Assembly (NCBI GenBank): GCA_030040475.1
Contig: JASHTQ010000504.1
Location: forward strand, 1-20,629
From: Streptosporangiaceae bacterium
GTDB lineage: Bacteria; Actinomycetota; Actinomycetes; Streptosporangiales; Streptosporangiaceae
Reading direction: 5' to 3'
Length of the DNA: 20,629 bases
Shown: positions 8,458 to 16,449 of the stretch, one piece after another
Position numbering within the stretch: position 1 is the first letter of the stretch
How the letters are laid out: the number at the start of each line of letters is the position of its first letter
Notes under the pieces: model-generated
Seen by the model: only the letters and a program-made list of their open reading frames with translations
Told to the model about the DNA's origin: nothing
The model's database searches: none
Made by a program: the position numbers and the translations under genes

Positions 8458-9435
8458 TCATGCCGGATCCCGGAACTTATCGAGAATGGCGAGCGCCGCC
8501 GCGACCTCGGCCTGGGATGGGGCGTGACACGGCGGCCGCGGCCTGCCACCGGACTGGCCGAGACCGCCCCTTATGGCCTTGATGAGCCCGACAGGATGGT
8601 GGCCTGAGCGCAGTGACGGGCCATGAAGCTGCTCGCTGAGCTGGAGTATCACCCTCAGGTCGGCGGCCGCCGCCTCGAAGCTGCCCGCCGTGGCGTGCTC
8701 GTAGAACCGGCCGAGCAGCGGATCAGACGGAGTTTGCATGATCAGGACGCGGCTGGATCCCATCAGGAATTTCGGCGCCAGGCCGGGCATCAGGGCCCGG
8801 CCGCTTAGCCAGTACTCTTCCAGCGGGCTGCTCACCTGCACGCGGTCGCCGATATTCGCGATCGTGTCCAGATAGACATCCTCCCGCAGCGAGGCCTCCT
8901 TCAGCACGCAGATCTTGGGGTGGTCGGCGAGCCGATCGAGGACTTCCGCCGACATCTGGTAGCCGACCTCGGCGAGACCGGTGTTATAGAAGGCGAAGCC
9001 GATGTCCGCGCCGGCCATGACCTGGTGGTAGAAGGCGAGTATCCCGTCGTGGTCCCGGGGGCCGAAATAGGGCGGCCACAGCATCACAAGGTCAGCTCCG
9101 GCATCGGCGGCGTGCCGCGCCAATGCGATGGCCTCCTCCGCGACCGTGTGGCTGGCCGCAATGATCACCGGTACCCGCCCGGCGGCCGCACCGATGACCG
9201 TCTCGGCGAGCGCCATGCGCTCCCGGACGGAAAGAAGCCAGAACTCCTGGTAGATCGAACCGACGTACAGGCCGCCGATGTGCGGGAGCGAGAGGGTGTA
9301 CTCGACGTCGGCCGCCACGGCGTCGTGGTCGATACCGCCGTCGGCCCGGTAGGGCGTGAAGCTCACCGCCACATAGCCGGTCAGCGCTTCCTTCGCCCAC
9401 GCCTTGGCGTTCATCGCCTCATAACTACGGCTCAT
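8458..9435 (-). CDS. DapA (dihydrodipicolinate synthase)-family lyase/aldolase
   Basis: A 325-residue TIM-barrel enzyme of the class I Schiff-base aldolase family that includes DHDPS, N-acetylneuraminate lyase and hydratase-aldolases of aromatic catabolism. The Schiff-base lysine is Lys179 in VLKEAS and the catalytic tyrosine Tyr150 in FAFYNT. The usual GTTGE loop of DHDPS is replaced by GSIYQEFW (59-66), so true dihydrodipicolinate synthase activity is unlikely; a retro-aldol or hydratase-aldolase step on an imported compound fits the context. The C terminus (about 290-306) has a Gly/Arg/Pro-rich stretch. ATG 9435 has GAGAGG nearby; Met8 is an alternative start. The gene follows the SDR gene after 9 bases within the minus-strand array. 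Confidence 0.88.
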   Translation of the reverse strand: MSRSYEAMNAKAWAKEALTGYVAVSFTPYRADGGIDHDAVAADVEYTLSLPHIGGLYVGSIYQEFWLLSVRERMALAETVIGAAAGRVPVIIAASHTVAEEAIALARHAADAGADLVMLWPPYFGPRDHDGILAFYHQVMAGADIGFAFYNTGLAEVGYQMSAEVLDRLADHPKICVLKEASLREDVYLDTIANIGDRVQVSSPLEEYWLSGRALMPGLAPKFLMGSSRVLIMQTPSDPLLGRFYEHATAGSFEAAAADLRVILQLSEQLHGPSLRSGHHPVGLIKAIRGGLGQSGGRPRPPCHAPSQAEVAAALAILDKFRDPA

Positions 9436-9444
9436 AACTTCCTC

Positions 9445-10272
9445 TCACAACCGCCGGTAGGACAGCCACCCGCCGTCGACAGGCACGGCGGCGCCGGTGA
9501 TGAAACTCGCCTCGTCGGACAGCAGGAAGACCACGCAAGCCGACACCTCCGAAGGCTGGGCCCAGCGGCCGAAGACGTGCGCGTCGCGCATCCTGGCCGC
9601 GGCTTCGGGGTCGGAAATGCGGCCCGCGGTCATCGAGGTTTCCACGAAGCTCGGGATCACCGTGTTGACGCGGATGCCGACGCTGCCGAAATCGGCCGCG
9701 AGCGCCCGGGTCAGCGCCTCCAGCCCTCCCTTGGCAGCGCAGTACGCGACCGCATCGCGGCGCGCGGTCGAGGCGACCACCGAACTGACGTTGACGATCG
9801 AGCCCTTGCCCGTCTGTGCCATGTCGGGGTAGATCTCGCGGCTGAGCATGAACGGGCCGGTCAGGTTCACCGCGAGCGTCTGGTCGAACCACTCCTTGGT
9901 ATGGTCGGCAACGGTTCCGACAAAACGGACGGCCGCCGCGTTGACCAGGCCGGTGACGGGGCCGAAGTTCTGGTGTGCGACGTGCACGATCTCCGAGACA
10001 TCTACCTCGCGCGACACGTCGGCCTCGATCGCGACCGCCGGGTAGCCCTCTTTCACCATTCCCTTGGCCAGCGACTCGACGGCGCGGCGATCCGTGTCGG
10101 CGAGCACGGTCATCGCTCCGGCGCCGCAGGAACTGACGGCGCAGGCGCGCCCGATGCCGCTGGCTGCGCCGGTTACGATCACGACCTGGCCGGCCAGCGG
10201 CCGACGGCACAGCGCCTCCGGCCGGATCGCGGCCGAGTCGTCGGGCTCGGCCCTGGCATCCGTGTCGCTCAT
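9445..10272 (-). CDS. Short-chain dehydrogenase/reductase (classical SDR)
   Basis: A 275-residue NAD(P)-dependent oxidoreductase. The Rossmann signature TGAASGIG is at 34-41, with an acidic Asp at the end of beta-2 (VLADTD), which favours NAD over NADP. NAAA (111-114), Ser164 in NVSS, and Tyr177/Lys181 of YCAAK complete the active site. The end (FITGAAVPVDGGW) is the normal classical-SDR C terminus. A 27-residue polar N-terminal extension precedes the fold. The ATG overlaps the permease stop by four bases (ATGA), and the DapA-like gene follows within 9 bases. It probably oxidises a hydroxyl made by the P450, or a later alcohol intermediate, in the same pathway. Confidence 0.93.
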   Translation of the reverse strand: MSDTDARAEPDDSAAIRPEALCRRPLAGQVVIVTGAASGIGRACAVSSCGAGAMTVLADTDRRAVESLAKGMVKEGYPAVAIEADVSREVDVSEIVHVAHQNFGPVTGLVNAAAVRFVGTVADHTKEWFDQTLAVNLTGPFMLSREIYPDMAQTGKGSIVNVSSVVASTARRDAVAYCAAKGGLEALTRALAADFGSVGIRVNTVIPSFVETSMTAGRISDPEAAARMRDAHVFGRWAQPSEVSACVVFLLSDEASFITGAAVPVDGGWLSYRRL

Positions 10273-11327
10273 CGGGCGGATTCACTTGAAGCCGGGGGTC
10301 GCGGCCTGAGCCGACCACGGCCGATGGTGCCGAGCCGGCCCGTGAACCAGGCGAAGGTGACGGCCAGCACGAGCGCGCCGCCGTTGAACACGTCGCCGAC
10401 CCAGGGCTGGGCACCTAGCAACTCCAGCCCGGTTATGCCGACGGTCAGCAGGTACAGCGCGATGACGGTGCCCAGGACGTTGAAGCGGCCGATCGTGATG
10501 GCGGTCATGCCCAGGAAGCACGCCGCGTACGGCTGCAGCAGGAACTCGCCTCCGATGCTCGGGTCGACCGAACCGAGCGTTCCCGCCAGGACAACGCCGG
10601 CCAGGCCGGCGATGACGCCCGAGGCGACGAAGGCGGAGGAGCGGACGATGCCGACCCGTACGTTCGACAACCGCGCCGCGTCCCGGTTTCCGCCCACGAA
10701 CAGCAGGTAGCGGCCGTACGGCGTGAACTCGAAGATGTACAGGACGATCAGCGCGAGAATCCACGCGTACCAGACGCTCGACTGCAGCCCGAGCCAGTCG
10801 GCCCGGCTGAAGGTGAGGACGTCGGACGGCAGGTTGGTGATGACGACCGAGCCGGTGATGGCGTAGGTCAGCCCGGTCAGCGCCGTCATGATGCCGAGCG
10901 TCGTCACGAACGCGTCCAGCCCGAGTCCCACGATGAAGAAGGAGTTGACCAGCCCGACGATCGCGCCGAAGCCGATCCCGAGCAACATGGCCACGACGCC
11001 GCCGAAGTGATGCTGCGTCGTCAGGACCGCCACGACGGCGCCGCTCATGAGCATGGTCGAGGAGATCGTCAGGTCGAAGTCCCCGCCGCGCAGCGGGAAA
11101 AGCACCGCGAGGCTCAGCAATAGCAGCACGGTCTGGGACGAGACCATGGCGTTAACGTTGCCCGTCGTCGGGAACGTGCTGGGACTGACCAGCGAGAAGA
11201 CGGCGGACAAGATCACCAGGAAGATGACGAGGGCGTACGGCGCGACCCACCGGCGAACCAGGAACCGCGGGCCGCTATCTTGCCCTCTCACCTGCCCGGC
11301 GACCTCGCGGTTGGCTTGCGTCGTCAT
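10269..11327 (-). CDS. ABC importer permease, ribose (RbsC) type
   Basis: A 352-residue integral membrane protein of the BPD_transp_2/RbsC family, with about eight to ten hydrophobic segments, for example YALVIFLVILSAVFSLV (about 31-47), SQTVLLLLSLAVLFPL and VVAMLLGIGFGAIVGLVN. The family motifs are GGDFDLTI, where most members have G.IDLS, LGIMTALTGL, and GGNRDAARLSNV, the cytoplasmic coupling loop (GxNxxAAxxSGI in RbsC). It would form the channel as a dimer with the adjacent ATPase and lipoprotein. Start ATG 11327 overlaps the ATPase stop by four bases. Only one permease gene is present, which fits a homodimer. Confidence 0.93.
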   Translation of the reverse strand: MTTQANREVAGQVRGQDSGPRFLVRRWVAPYALVIFLVILSAVFSLVSPSTFPTTGNVNAMVSSQTVLLLLSLAVLFPLRGGDFDLTISSTMLMSGAVVAVLTTQHHFGGVVAMLLGIGFGAIVGLVNSFFIVGLGLDAFVTTLGIMTALTGLTYAITGSVVITNLPSDVLTFSRADWLGLQSSVWYAWILALIVLYIFEFTPYGRYLLFVGGNRDAARLSNVRVGIVRSSAFVASGVIAGLAGVVLAGTLGSVDPSIGGEFLLQPYAACFLGMTAITIGRFNVLGTVIALYLLTVGITGLELLGAQPWVGDVFNGGALVLAVTFAWFTGRLGTIGRGRLRPRPPASSESAR

Positions 11328-12904
11328 GATGCATCCTCAGGCGTAGTGGCCGTCCGCGCGCTCTCGGTCGCATGGCAGGCCCGGACGATCATTTCCTCTG
11401 TGACCTGGTCACCGGTAAGCTCGCCGGCCATCGCCCCGTCGCTCAGCACGATCACCCGGTCGCAGGTCCGCGCGATCTGCTCATGGTCGGCGGAGCAGAT
11501 CAGCACTCCCATGCCGGCGTCCGCGCTGTCGCTGATCGTCTGCAGGATGTCCTTCTTGGCCCCGGCGTCCACGCCCTGGGTGGGCTCGTGGAGCAGCAGC
11601 AGGTCGGGGCGCGTCGCGAGCCACTTGGCCAGGACCACCTTCTGCTGGTTCCCGCCGCTGAAGGCCGCCGCCGGCAGCGTCGGAAGGGGAGGCCGCACGC
11701 CGATCTGCTGCATCCCGGCCAGCGCGGAGTTCTCCTCGGCCCGACGGCGCAGGGTGCCCCGGCTGAAGTAGTTTCGCAACCGCGGCAGTGTGAAGTTCTC
11801 GGCCGCGGTGGCCCGCAGCCACAGCCCGTCGCGGTGCCGGTTGCCAGGGACCAGCGCCAGCCGGGCCGGTCGCGGCGTACCGCCATCGCCGACAACCGAT
11901 CCCAGCGTCACAAAGCCCGCGGTGGCCGGCTGGACGCCAGCCAGCAGATAGGGGAGCTCATCTTGGCCCATGCCGACCAGGCCGGTGACGCCGACGATCT
12001 CGCCAGCCCGGACCTGCAGGCCGACATCGCTGACCACGGTCCCGGAAAGGTTCTCCGCCGTCAGCAGCGGACGGCCCGGCCTGGCCGACCGGCGATCCGG
12101 GTAGAACTGGCCGATCTGCCTGCCCAGCATCTCGCCGATCAGTTCCTCCTCAGAGACCTGGCGGCAATCGTGCACGCCGACAACGCGGCCGTCCCGCAGG
12201 ACGGTGACCCGGTCGGCGACGGTGCGGATCTCGCCCAGCCGGTGACTGATCAGTACCACGCTGCCGCCCTGCCGGACAACCTCGCGCATAAGCGTGTAGA
12301 CACGCTCGGATTCGCTCTGCGAAAGGTACGCCGTCGGCTCGTCCAGGATCAGCAGCGGACTCCCTGACCAGGAGCGCCGCATCTGCTCAAGCGCTCGCAC
12401 CACGCACACGGAGGCGCGTTCTCCGGCGGTCAGCCCGGAGACGACGGCGTTGAGGTCAAGCTCGATGCCGAGGTCCGCGCAGCGGGCCGCGGCGTCCGCG
12501 CGATAGCGGCGCATGGTGACCAGGCCAAGCGCCGGCCGGGAGTACCTGAACCCCAGCGCGATGTTCTCCAGGGCCGAAAGCTGCTCGCACAGCCCCAGGT
12601 CCTGGTGCACCACGGTAATACCGTGACGCGCCGGGTCCCGGACCGGCACCGCGAGCGGGCTGCCCCAGACGGTCAGCTCATCCAGGCCATCGGGCTGGTG
12701 ATAGCCCGTCAGCACCTTCACCAGCGTCGACTTGCCGGAGCCGTTCTGCCCGACGACACCGTGGATCTCGCCGGGCTCCACGGTCAGGTCCAGGCCGTCC
12801 AGCGCCAGCATGCCGTCGAAGTGCTTGGACAGCCCGCGGATCACCAGCGCATGATCCGTGCCCGGCGGCCGGGGATCGGCCGCCGGAGCGGGACCAGGCG
12901 TCAC
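11324..12904 (-). CDS. ABC importer ATPase, RbsA-type double NBD
   Basis: A 526-residue tandem ATPase of the monosaccharide-importer class. NBD1: Walker A GQNGSGKST (52-60), Q-loop HQD (100-102), signature LTAGERA (158-164), Walker B LLILDEPT and switch His in SHR (220-222). NBD2: degenerate Walker A GLVGMGQDE (308-316), as usual in RbsA proteins, and signature FSGGNQQK (415-422). Its Walker B is LLLLHEPTQGVD, with His439 where Asp is normal; the catalytic Glu remains. GTG 12904 is chosen over the in-frame GTG 12916 because GGAAGG precedes it and it makes a GTGA overlap with the binding-protein stop, like the neighbouring junctions. It powers uptake with the lipoprotein and permease on either side. 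Confidence 0.92.
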   Translation of the reverse strand: MTPGPAPAADPRPPGTDHALVIRGLSKHFDGMLALDGLDLTVEPGEIHGVVGQNGSGKSTLVKVLTGYHQPDGLDELTVWGSPLAVPVRDPARHGITVVHQDLGLCEQLSALENIALGFRYSRPALGLVTMRRYRADAAARCADLGIELDLNAVVSGLTAGERASVCVVRALEQMRRSWSGSPLLILDEPTAYLSQSESERVYTLMREVVRQGGSVVLISHRLGEIRTVADRVTVLRDGRVVGVHDCRQVSEEELIGEMLGRQIGQFYPDRRSARPGRPLLTAENLSGTVVSDVGLQVRAGEIVGVTGLVGMGQDELPYLLAGVQPATAGFVTLGSVVGDGGTPRPARLALVPGNRHRDGLWLRATAAENFTLPRLRNYFSRGTLRRRAEENSALAGMQQIGVRPPLPTLPAAAFSGGNQQKVVLAKWLATRPDLLLLHEPTQGVDAGAKKDILQTISDSADAGMGVLICSADHEQIARTCDRVIVLSDGAMAGELTGDQVTEEMIVRACHATESARTATTPEDAS

Positions 12905-14058
12905 GGCACCTTCCACAGGCTCTTGAATCCAGCCTCGTAGTTAAAGCTCGGGAACGGGTTGCTGATGTCAAGATTGGACTTAACGAAAAGCTGGGCTGGT
13001 ATGTCCTCGGTGACCGACGGCGCCTTGTTGAGGGCGCGTGCCATCTCGTCCATTTCCGCCCAGCCGATGTAGGCGTTCGGCGGGAAGGCCAGGTCGGCGG
13101 CCTGGGTGCCGTTGGCGACGTACTGCAGATTCTGGGTGTCGCCGTTCTGGCTGATGATCGGGATGGTCTTGTTCTCCTCTTGCAAGGCCGGGATGAGGTA
13201 GATGGCAATCGCGTCGTAGGCCGAGATGATGACGTTGGCGGACGGATCGCGGGCGATGGCGGTCTTCAGCAGCGGCCCGGTCGTGGTGGCGATCGTGGCC
13301 GGCGGCACGTTCTCGATCGTCGTGGTGCAACTTGAGCACAGCCTCGAGATCTCGCTGGTCATGCCGGCGTCCATGATCTGCAACGTCGGCAGTTCGGTGC
13401 TGGAGAAGATCAGCACGTTGGACTTGCAGTCCGTCTGCGCCAGCGCGTAGTCGCCCATCTCCTGGCCGTACTGGGTGAAGTTCACCGTCACGTGCGCGTA
13501 TAGACCGTCGAGCGCCTGGGTCGGGTTGCCGTTGAAGGAGTCGATGACCGGGATGTGCTTCGCGAAGGCCTGGGCAAGCGGCGCGCTCACGACGTCGGGC
13601 TCCACGCCCTGCAGGATGATGCCGCTGGCGTTGTGCGCCACGGCTTCCTGGACGCCCTGGCTCTCGATGACGTTCTGCCCCTGGCCGTCGAAGACGGTGA
13701 CGTTGGCCCCGACGGCCGCGCCCGCCGCCTTCACGCCTTGACCGATCGTGTTGACAAGCGGAATCGACGAGCTGACCCCGATGAACCAGATGTTCTTGCC
13801 CTTCATCGTCGCCATGTTCACCTGCTCGGTGGGAAGCGTCGGCGTGATCGGCTTCTCCACCGCCGCCATCGCGGCCTTGGCCGCCGTCACGCACGCGGAG
13901 GTGCTGGCGGAAGTGCTGGAACCGGCGGTGGAGCCGCCGGCGGCGGTGCTGCTGCTTCCGCTGCTGCTGCACGCGGCGACCGGGATCGCCACGGCTACCG
14001 CGCACGCTACGAGCCGCAACGATGTGGATCTCACGGGATGCCAGCCGGATATGGTCAT
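12901..14058 (-). CDS. ABC importer substrate-binding lipoprotein (Peripla_BP_4)
   Basis: A 385-residue secreted lipoprotein. The N terminus has a basic and hydrophobic signal (RLVACAVAVAIPVAAC) with lipobox Val-Ala-Ala-Cys30, followed by a Ser/Gly/Thr linker. The mature part is the type I periplasmic-binding fold of the ribose/autoinducer-2 group: IWFIGVSSSIPLVNTIGQG, GIILQGVEPD, IPVIDSFNG, ANVIISAYDAIA and IPIISQNGD. It captures the substrate outside the cell for the RbsA/RbsC-type transporter encoded next. The family binds sugars but also other small polar molecules, and the surrounding P450 and CoA genes argue against a plain sugar. ATG 14058 is preferred over 14109 because GAGGTGAGG lies just before it and the signal peptide starts there. 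It follows the P450 gene after 51 bases. Confidence 0.93.
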   Translation of the reverse strand: MTISGWHPVRSTSLRLVACAVAVAIPVAACSSSGSSSTAAGGSTAGSSTSASTSACVTAAKAAMAAVEKPITPTLPTEQVNMATMKGKNIWFIGVSSSIPLVNTIGQGVKAAGAAVGANVTVFDGQGQNVIESQGVQEAVAHNASGIILQGVEPDVVSAPLAQAFAKHIPVIDSFNGNPTQALDGLYAHVTVNFTQYGQEMGDYALAQTDCKSNVLIFSSTELPTLQIMDAGMTSEISRLCSSCTTTIENVPPATIATTTGPLLKTAIARDPSANVIISAYDAIAIYLIPALQEENKTIPIISQNGDTQNLQYVANGTQAADLAFPPNAYIGWAEMDEMARALNKAPSVTEDIPAQLFVKSNLDISNPFPSFNYEAGFKSLWKVP

Positions 14059-14109
14059 GTCCTCACCTCTGAGAAACGCTCGGTTCTGCTGGTCACGGGA
14101 AATTCCCAC

Positions 14110-15303
14110 TCAGCCCGCGATGGCGATCACCGGCCGGTAGGAGCGGGCGAGGAAGCCCGTCAGTTCGGGCCTCCTTGCGTCGGGGTCGAGGCGGATTCCC
14201 GGCACCTGGGCAAGCGCGGTCAGCGCCTCTATCCCGATGGCGCGGGCGAGTTCGGCACCGACGCACAGCCGCGGTCCGAGGCCGAACGCCATGTGATGCC
14301 TGGGCTTGTCACGGTCGAGATCGACGTGCGCGGGGCAGGCGTGCCGCTCGGGGTCACGTCCGGCGGCTGCGAGCAGCGGGTGAACACGCTGGCCCTGGCT
14401 GACCTGCAGCCCCGAACTCAGGCTGACGTCCTGCCTCGCCTCCCGGACCCGGATGTGGATGGGACCCTGCAGGCGCAGGGCCTCCTCGACGAGCCTGCCG
14501 ACCCGGGCCGGCTCGTCCCTGGCCGTCGCGACCAGGGCCGGGTCGGACAGCATCAGGAAGATGGCGTTGCAGAGATAGTTGGCCGTGGTGTGGCCCCCGG
14601 CCGGAAACAGCGTCTTTGCCTGGTCGAGCATGGTGGATTCAGTCCAGTCGTCCAGGATCGACGGCCCATCCCGCCACAGGTCGCTGACCAGGTCTTCGCG
14701 TGGCGCGGTCCGCCGGGACCTGATCGCGGGAAGGAGCAGGTCCGCCAGTTCCTCGGCCGCGGCGACGGCCTCCCGCACCACGTCATCCTCGGCGGCGAAC
14801 GTCTCGCTCCACCGGGTCAGCCGGTCATTGAGCACCTTGCACCTGTTGAGCAGTTCGTCGTCCTCGATCTCCAAGCCGAACAGCACGCCGAGGGTATGCA
14901 CGGGCAGCGGGTCGGCGAATGACTCGGCCACGTCGAACGGCTCGCGCACGTCGATGCCGCCGAGCAGCCTGGCCGCGAGCGGCCGCACGACCGTTTCGGC
15001 TATCTGGGCCGCCTTCGACCTGAACCAGCGGCTGTACCAGGCATGCAGCCGCCGGTGCTCCTCGCCCTTCAGCAGCAGGATGGACTGCCTGCCCTTCACC
15101 TCGAACGAGCCCGCCAGGACCTCGTAGGGGTGGTGAAAGACCGACTCCTCCCGGTGGATCGCCGCGCAGCTTTCGTAATCCGCGATGACCCATGCGTTGA
15201 GCCGCTCATCCCAAATCGCGCTGTTCGGCTGATTGCGGACGTTCTCGTAGAAATCGAACGGATCCTTGTCCTCGACGTCTCGCACCGACGGCGGATTGTG
15301 CAC
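14110..15303 (-). CDS. Cytochrome P450
   Basis: A 397-residue soluble bacterial class I P450. The heme loop FGLGPRLCVGAELA (about 340-353) contains ligand Cys347. The K-helix ExxR is Glu274-x-x-Arg277, and the substrate-side HRRLHAWYSRWF motif (83-94) corresponds to the C-helix HxxxR region. The I-helix reads AGGHTT (235-240): His238 takes the place of the conserved acid (Asp251 in P450cam) next to Thr239. It should insert oxygen into the imported compound or a derivative, using the ferredoxin at the end of the array. The start is GTG 15303, with GGAGG nine bases upstream. It lies 33 bases after the enolase-superfamily gene and 51 before the binding protein, so P450 and importer appear co-transcribed. 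The CYP family cannot be named by eye. Confidence 0.93.
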   Translation of the reverse strand: MHNPPSVRDVEDKDPFDFYENVRNQPNSAIWDERLNAWVIADYESCAAIHREESVFHHPYEVLAGSFEVKGRQSILLLKGEEHRRLHAWYSRWFRSKAAQIAETVVRPLAARLLGGIDVREPFDVAESFADPLPVHTLGVLFGLEIEDDELLNRCKVLNDRLTRWSETFAAEDDVVREAVAAAEELADLLLPAIRSRRTAPREDLVSDLWRDGPSILDDWTESTMLDQAKTLFPAGGHTTANYLCNAIFLMLSDPALVATARDEPARVGRLVEEALRLQGPIHIRVREARQDVSLSSGLQVSQGQRVHPLLAAAGRDPERHACPAHVDLDRDKPRHHMAFGLGPRLCVGAELARAIGIEALTALAQVPGIRLDPDARRPELTGFLARSYRPVIAIAG

Positions 15304-15336
15304 GCTACCTGTCCTCCAACTCTCTGCGCGCCTGGG

Positions 15337-16449
15337 TCAGGCGCTTCGCGCCGGAACGACGAGATCGACGCCGACCCCCGGTGCGTCGCTCACGCCGAGC
15401 CGACCGTCTCGGACCTCCAGTTCCGTGCCGACCGTCGAGACGCTCATCCGCTCGAAGAACGACAGCTCGGCGTGGGAGATGAACTGCGCGCTCGACAGCG
15501 CCAGGTGCGCCGCGGCGACGGTCCCGAACGCCGACTCGCCCTGCGTGCCGAGCACGCACGGCGCGCCGTAGGCCTTGGCGAGCGAGATCATCTCCTGACC
15601 GCCGCGGTACCCGGTGCGCGGAAGCTTGAGCATCACCATCGAGCAGGCGCCGCTGGAAAGCTCGGCCTGGACGTCGCGCAGCGTGTGGCAGCTCGCGTCG
15701 CCAAGCACCGGAACCCGCAGCCGGTCCGCGAGCCTGCGCCGCGCCGCGCGGTCGATGCCGACCGGACAGGGATCCTCTATCCACCGCAGGCCGCTGTCGG
15801 TCATGTCGTTGACGGCGCGTTCGGCGACCGAAGGCTCGTACCCCTCGTTGGCGTCGGCGTACAGCAGCGCCTCGTCGCCGAGCTCGCGGCGCAGCTCCCT
15901 GACCAGCGCGACGTCGCGCGGTGCATCCCTGCCGACCTTGATCTTGAAGGCGCCGTAGCCGCGCTGGGCCGCCTCGATCGCCTCCTTGACGACGGCCGCG
16001 GTCTCGTGCAGCGGCAGTAGCCACGTCAACGGCAGCTCGCGGCCGCCGGAAACGCCGGCGCCCAGCCAGCCGAAGACGGGAAGACGCAGGATCCGCCCGA
16101 TGGCATCGTGCGCGGCAACGTCGATGGCGGCCTTGGCCACCAGGTTTCCCACCACTCCGCGCGGCGGCTCCAGCGTGGACGCGATGCCTTCGGTGTCGAA
16201 GACGTCGCGGCCCACGCACAGCGGGGCCAGGACGGAATTGACCATGAACTCGACCGCCGGCTGGGTGTCGCCGTAAACATACGGCCTGACCGGCACCTCG
16301 GCCGTGCCGGTGACTCCCGACTCCGTCGTGAGCCTGACGCGGACGGCGTGCAGATAGCTGCCCTTCGTCGCGTACGCGGCGCTCGCCGACTCCCGCCCAG
16401 GTACCAGCGGCACGTCATAGCGGTCGGCGGAAACCTCAGTGATGAGCAT
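15337..16449 (-). CDS. Enolase-superfamily enzyme, muconate cycloisomerase subgroup
   Basis: A 370-residue two-domain enzyme (capping domain about 1-125, then barrel). The active-site residues of the MLE subgroup are present at almost the same numbering as in Pseudomonas muconate-lactonizing enzyme: Lys169-x-Lys171 (FKIKVG), metal ligands Asp199 (DANEGYE), Glu225 (WIEDP) and Asp251 (LGDAS), and Lys275 (VMLKLP). A GTQGES loop follows at 301-306. The family abstracts a proton alpha to a carboxylate to give racemisation, epimerisation, cycloisomerisation or syn-dehydration. Which one applies here cannot be told, since dipeptide epimerases and OSBS share this set. The first 14 bases overlap the end of the CMD gene, and GGAGGGGAG precedes the ATG. 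Pairing with a PcaC-like gene suggests lactone chemistry. Confidence 0.9.
   Translation of the reverse strand: MLITEVSADRYDVPLVPGRESASAAYATKGSYLHAVRVRLTTESGVTGTAEVPVRPYVYGDTQPAVEFMVNSVLAPLCVGRDVFDTEGIASTLEPPRGVVGNLVAKAAIDVAAHDAIGRILRLPVFGWLGAGVSGGRELPLTWLLPLHETAAVVKEAIEAAQRGYGAFKIKVGRDAPRDVALVRELRRELGDEALLYADANEGYEPSVAERAVNDMTDSGLRWIEDPCPVGIDRAARRRLADRLRVPVLGDASCHTLRDVQAELSSGACSMVMLKLPRTGYRGGQEMISLAKAYGAPCVLGTQGESAFGTVAAAHLALSSAQFISHAELSFFERMSVSTVGTELEVRDGRLGVSDAPGVGVDLVVPARSA

Noticed and set aside
8920..10710. 596-codon plus-strand open frame across the DapA-like, SDR and permease genes
   Set aside because: It spans three well-supported genes on the other strand and has only low-complexity translation.
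13555..14922. 455-codon plus-strand open frame opposite the binding protein and P450
   Set aside because: It is Arg/Gly-rich antisense filler crossing a gene boundary. The minus strand has a lipobox and P450 motifs.
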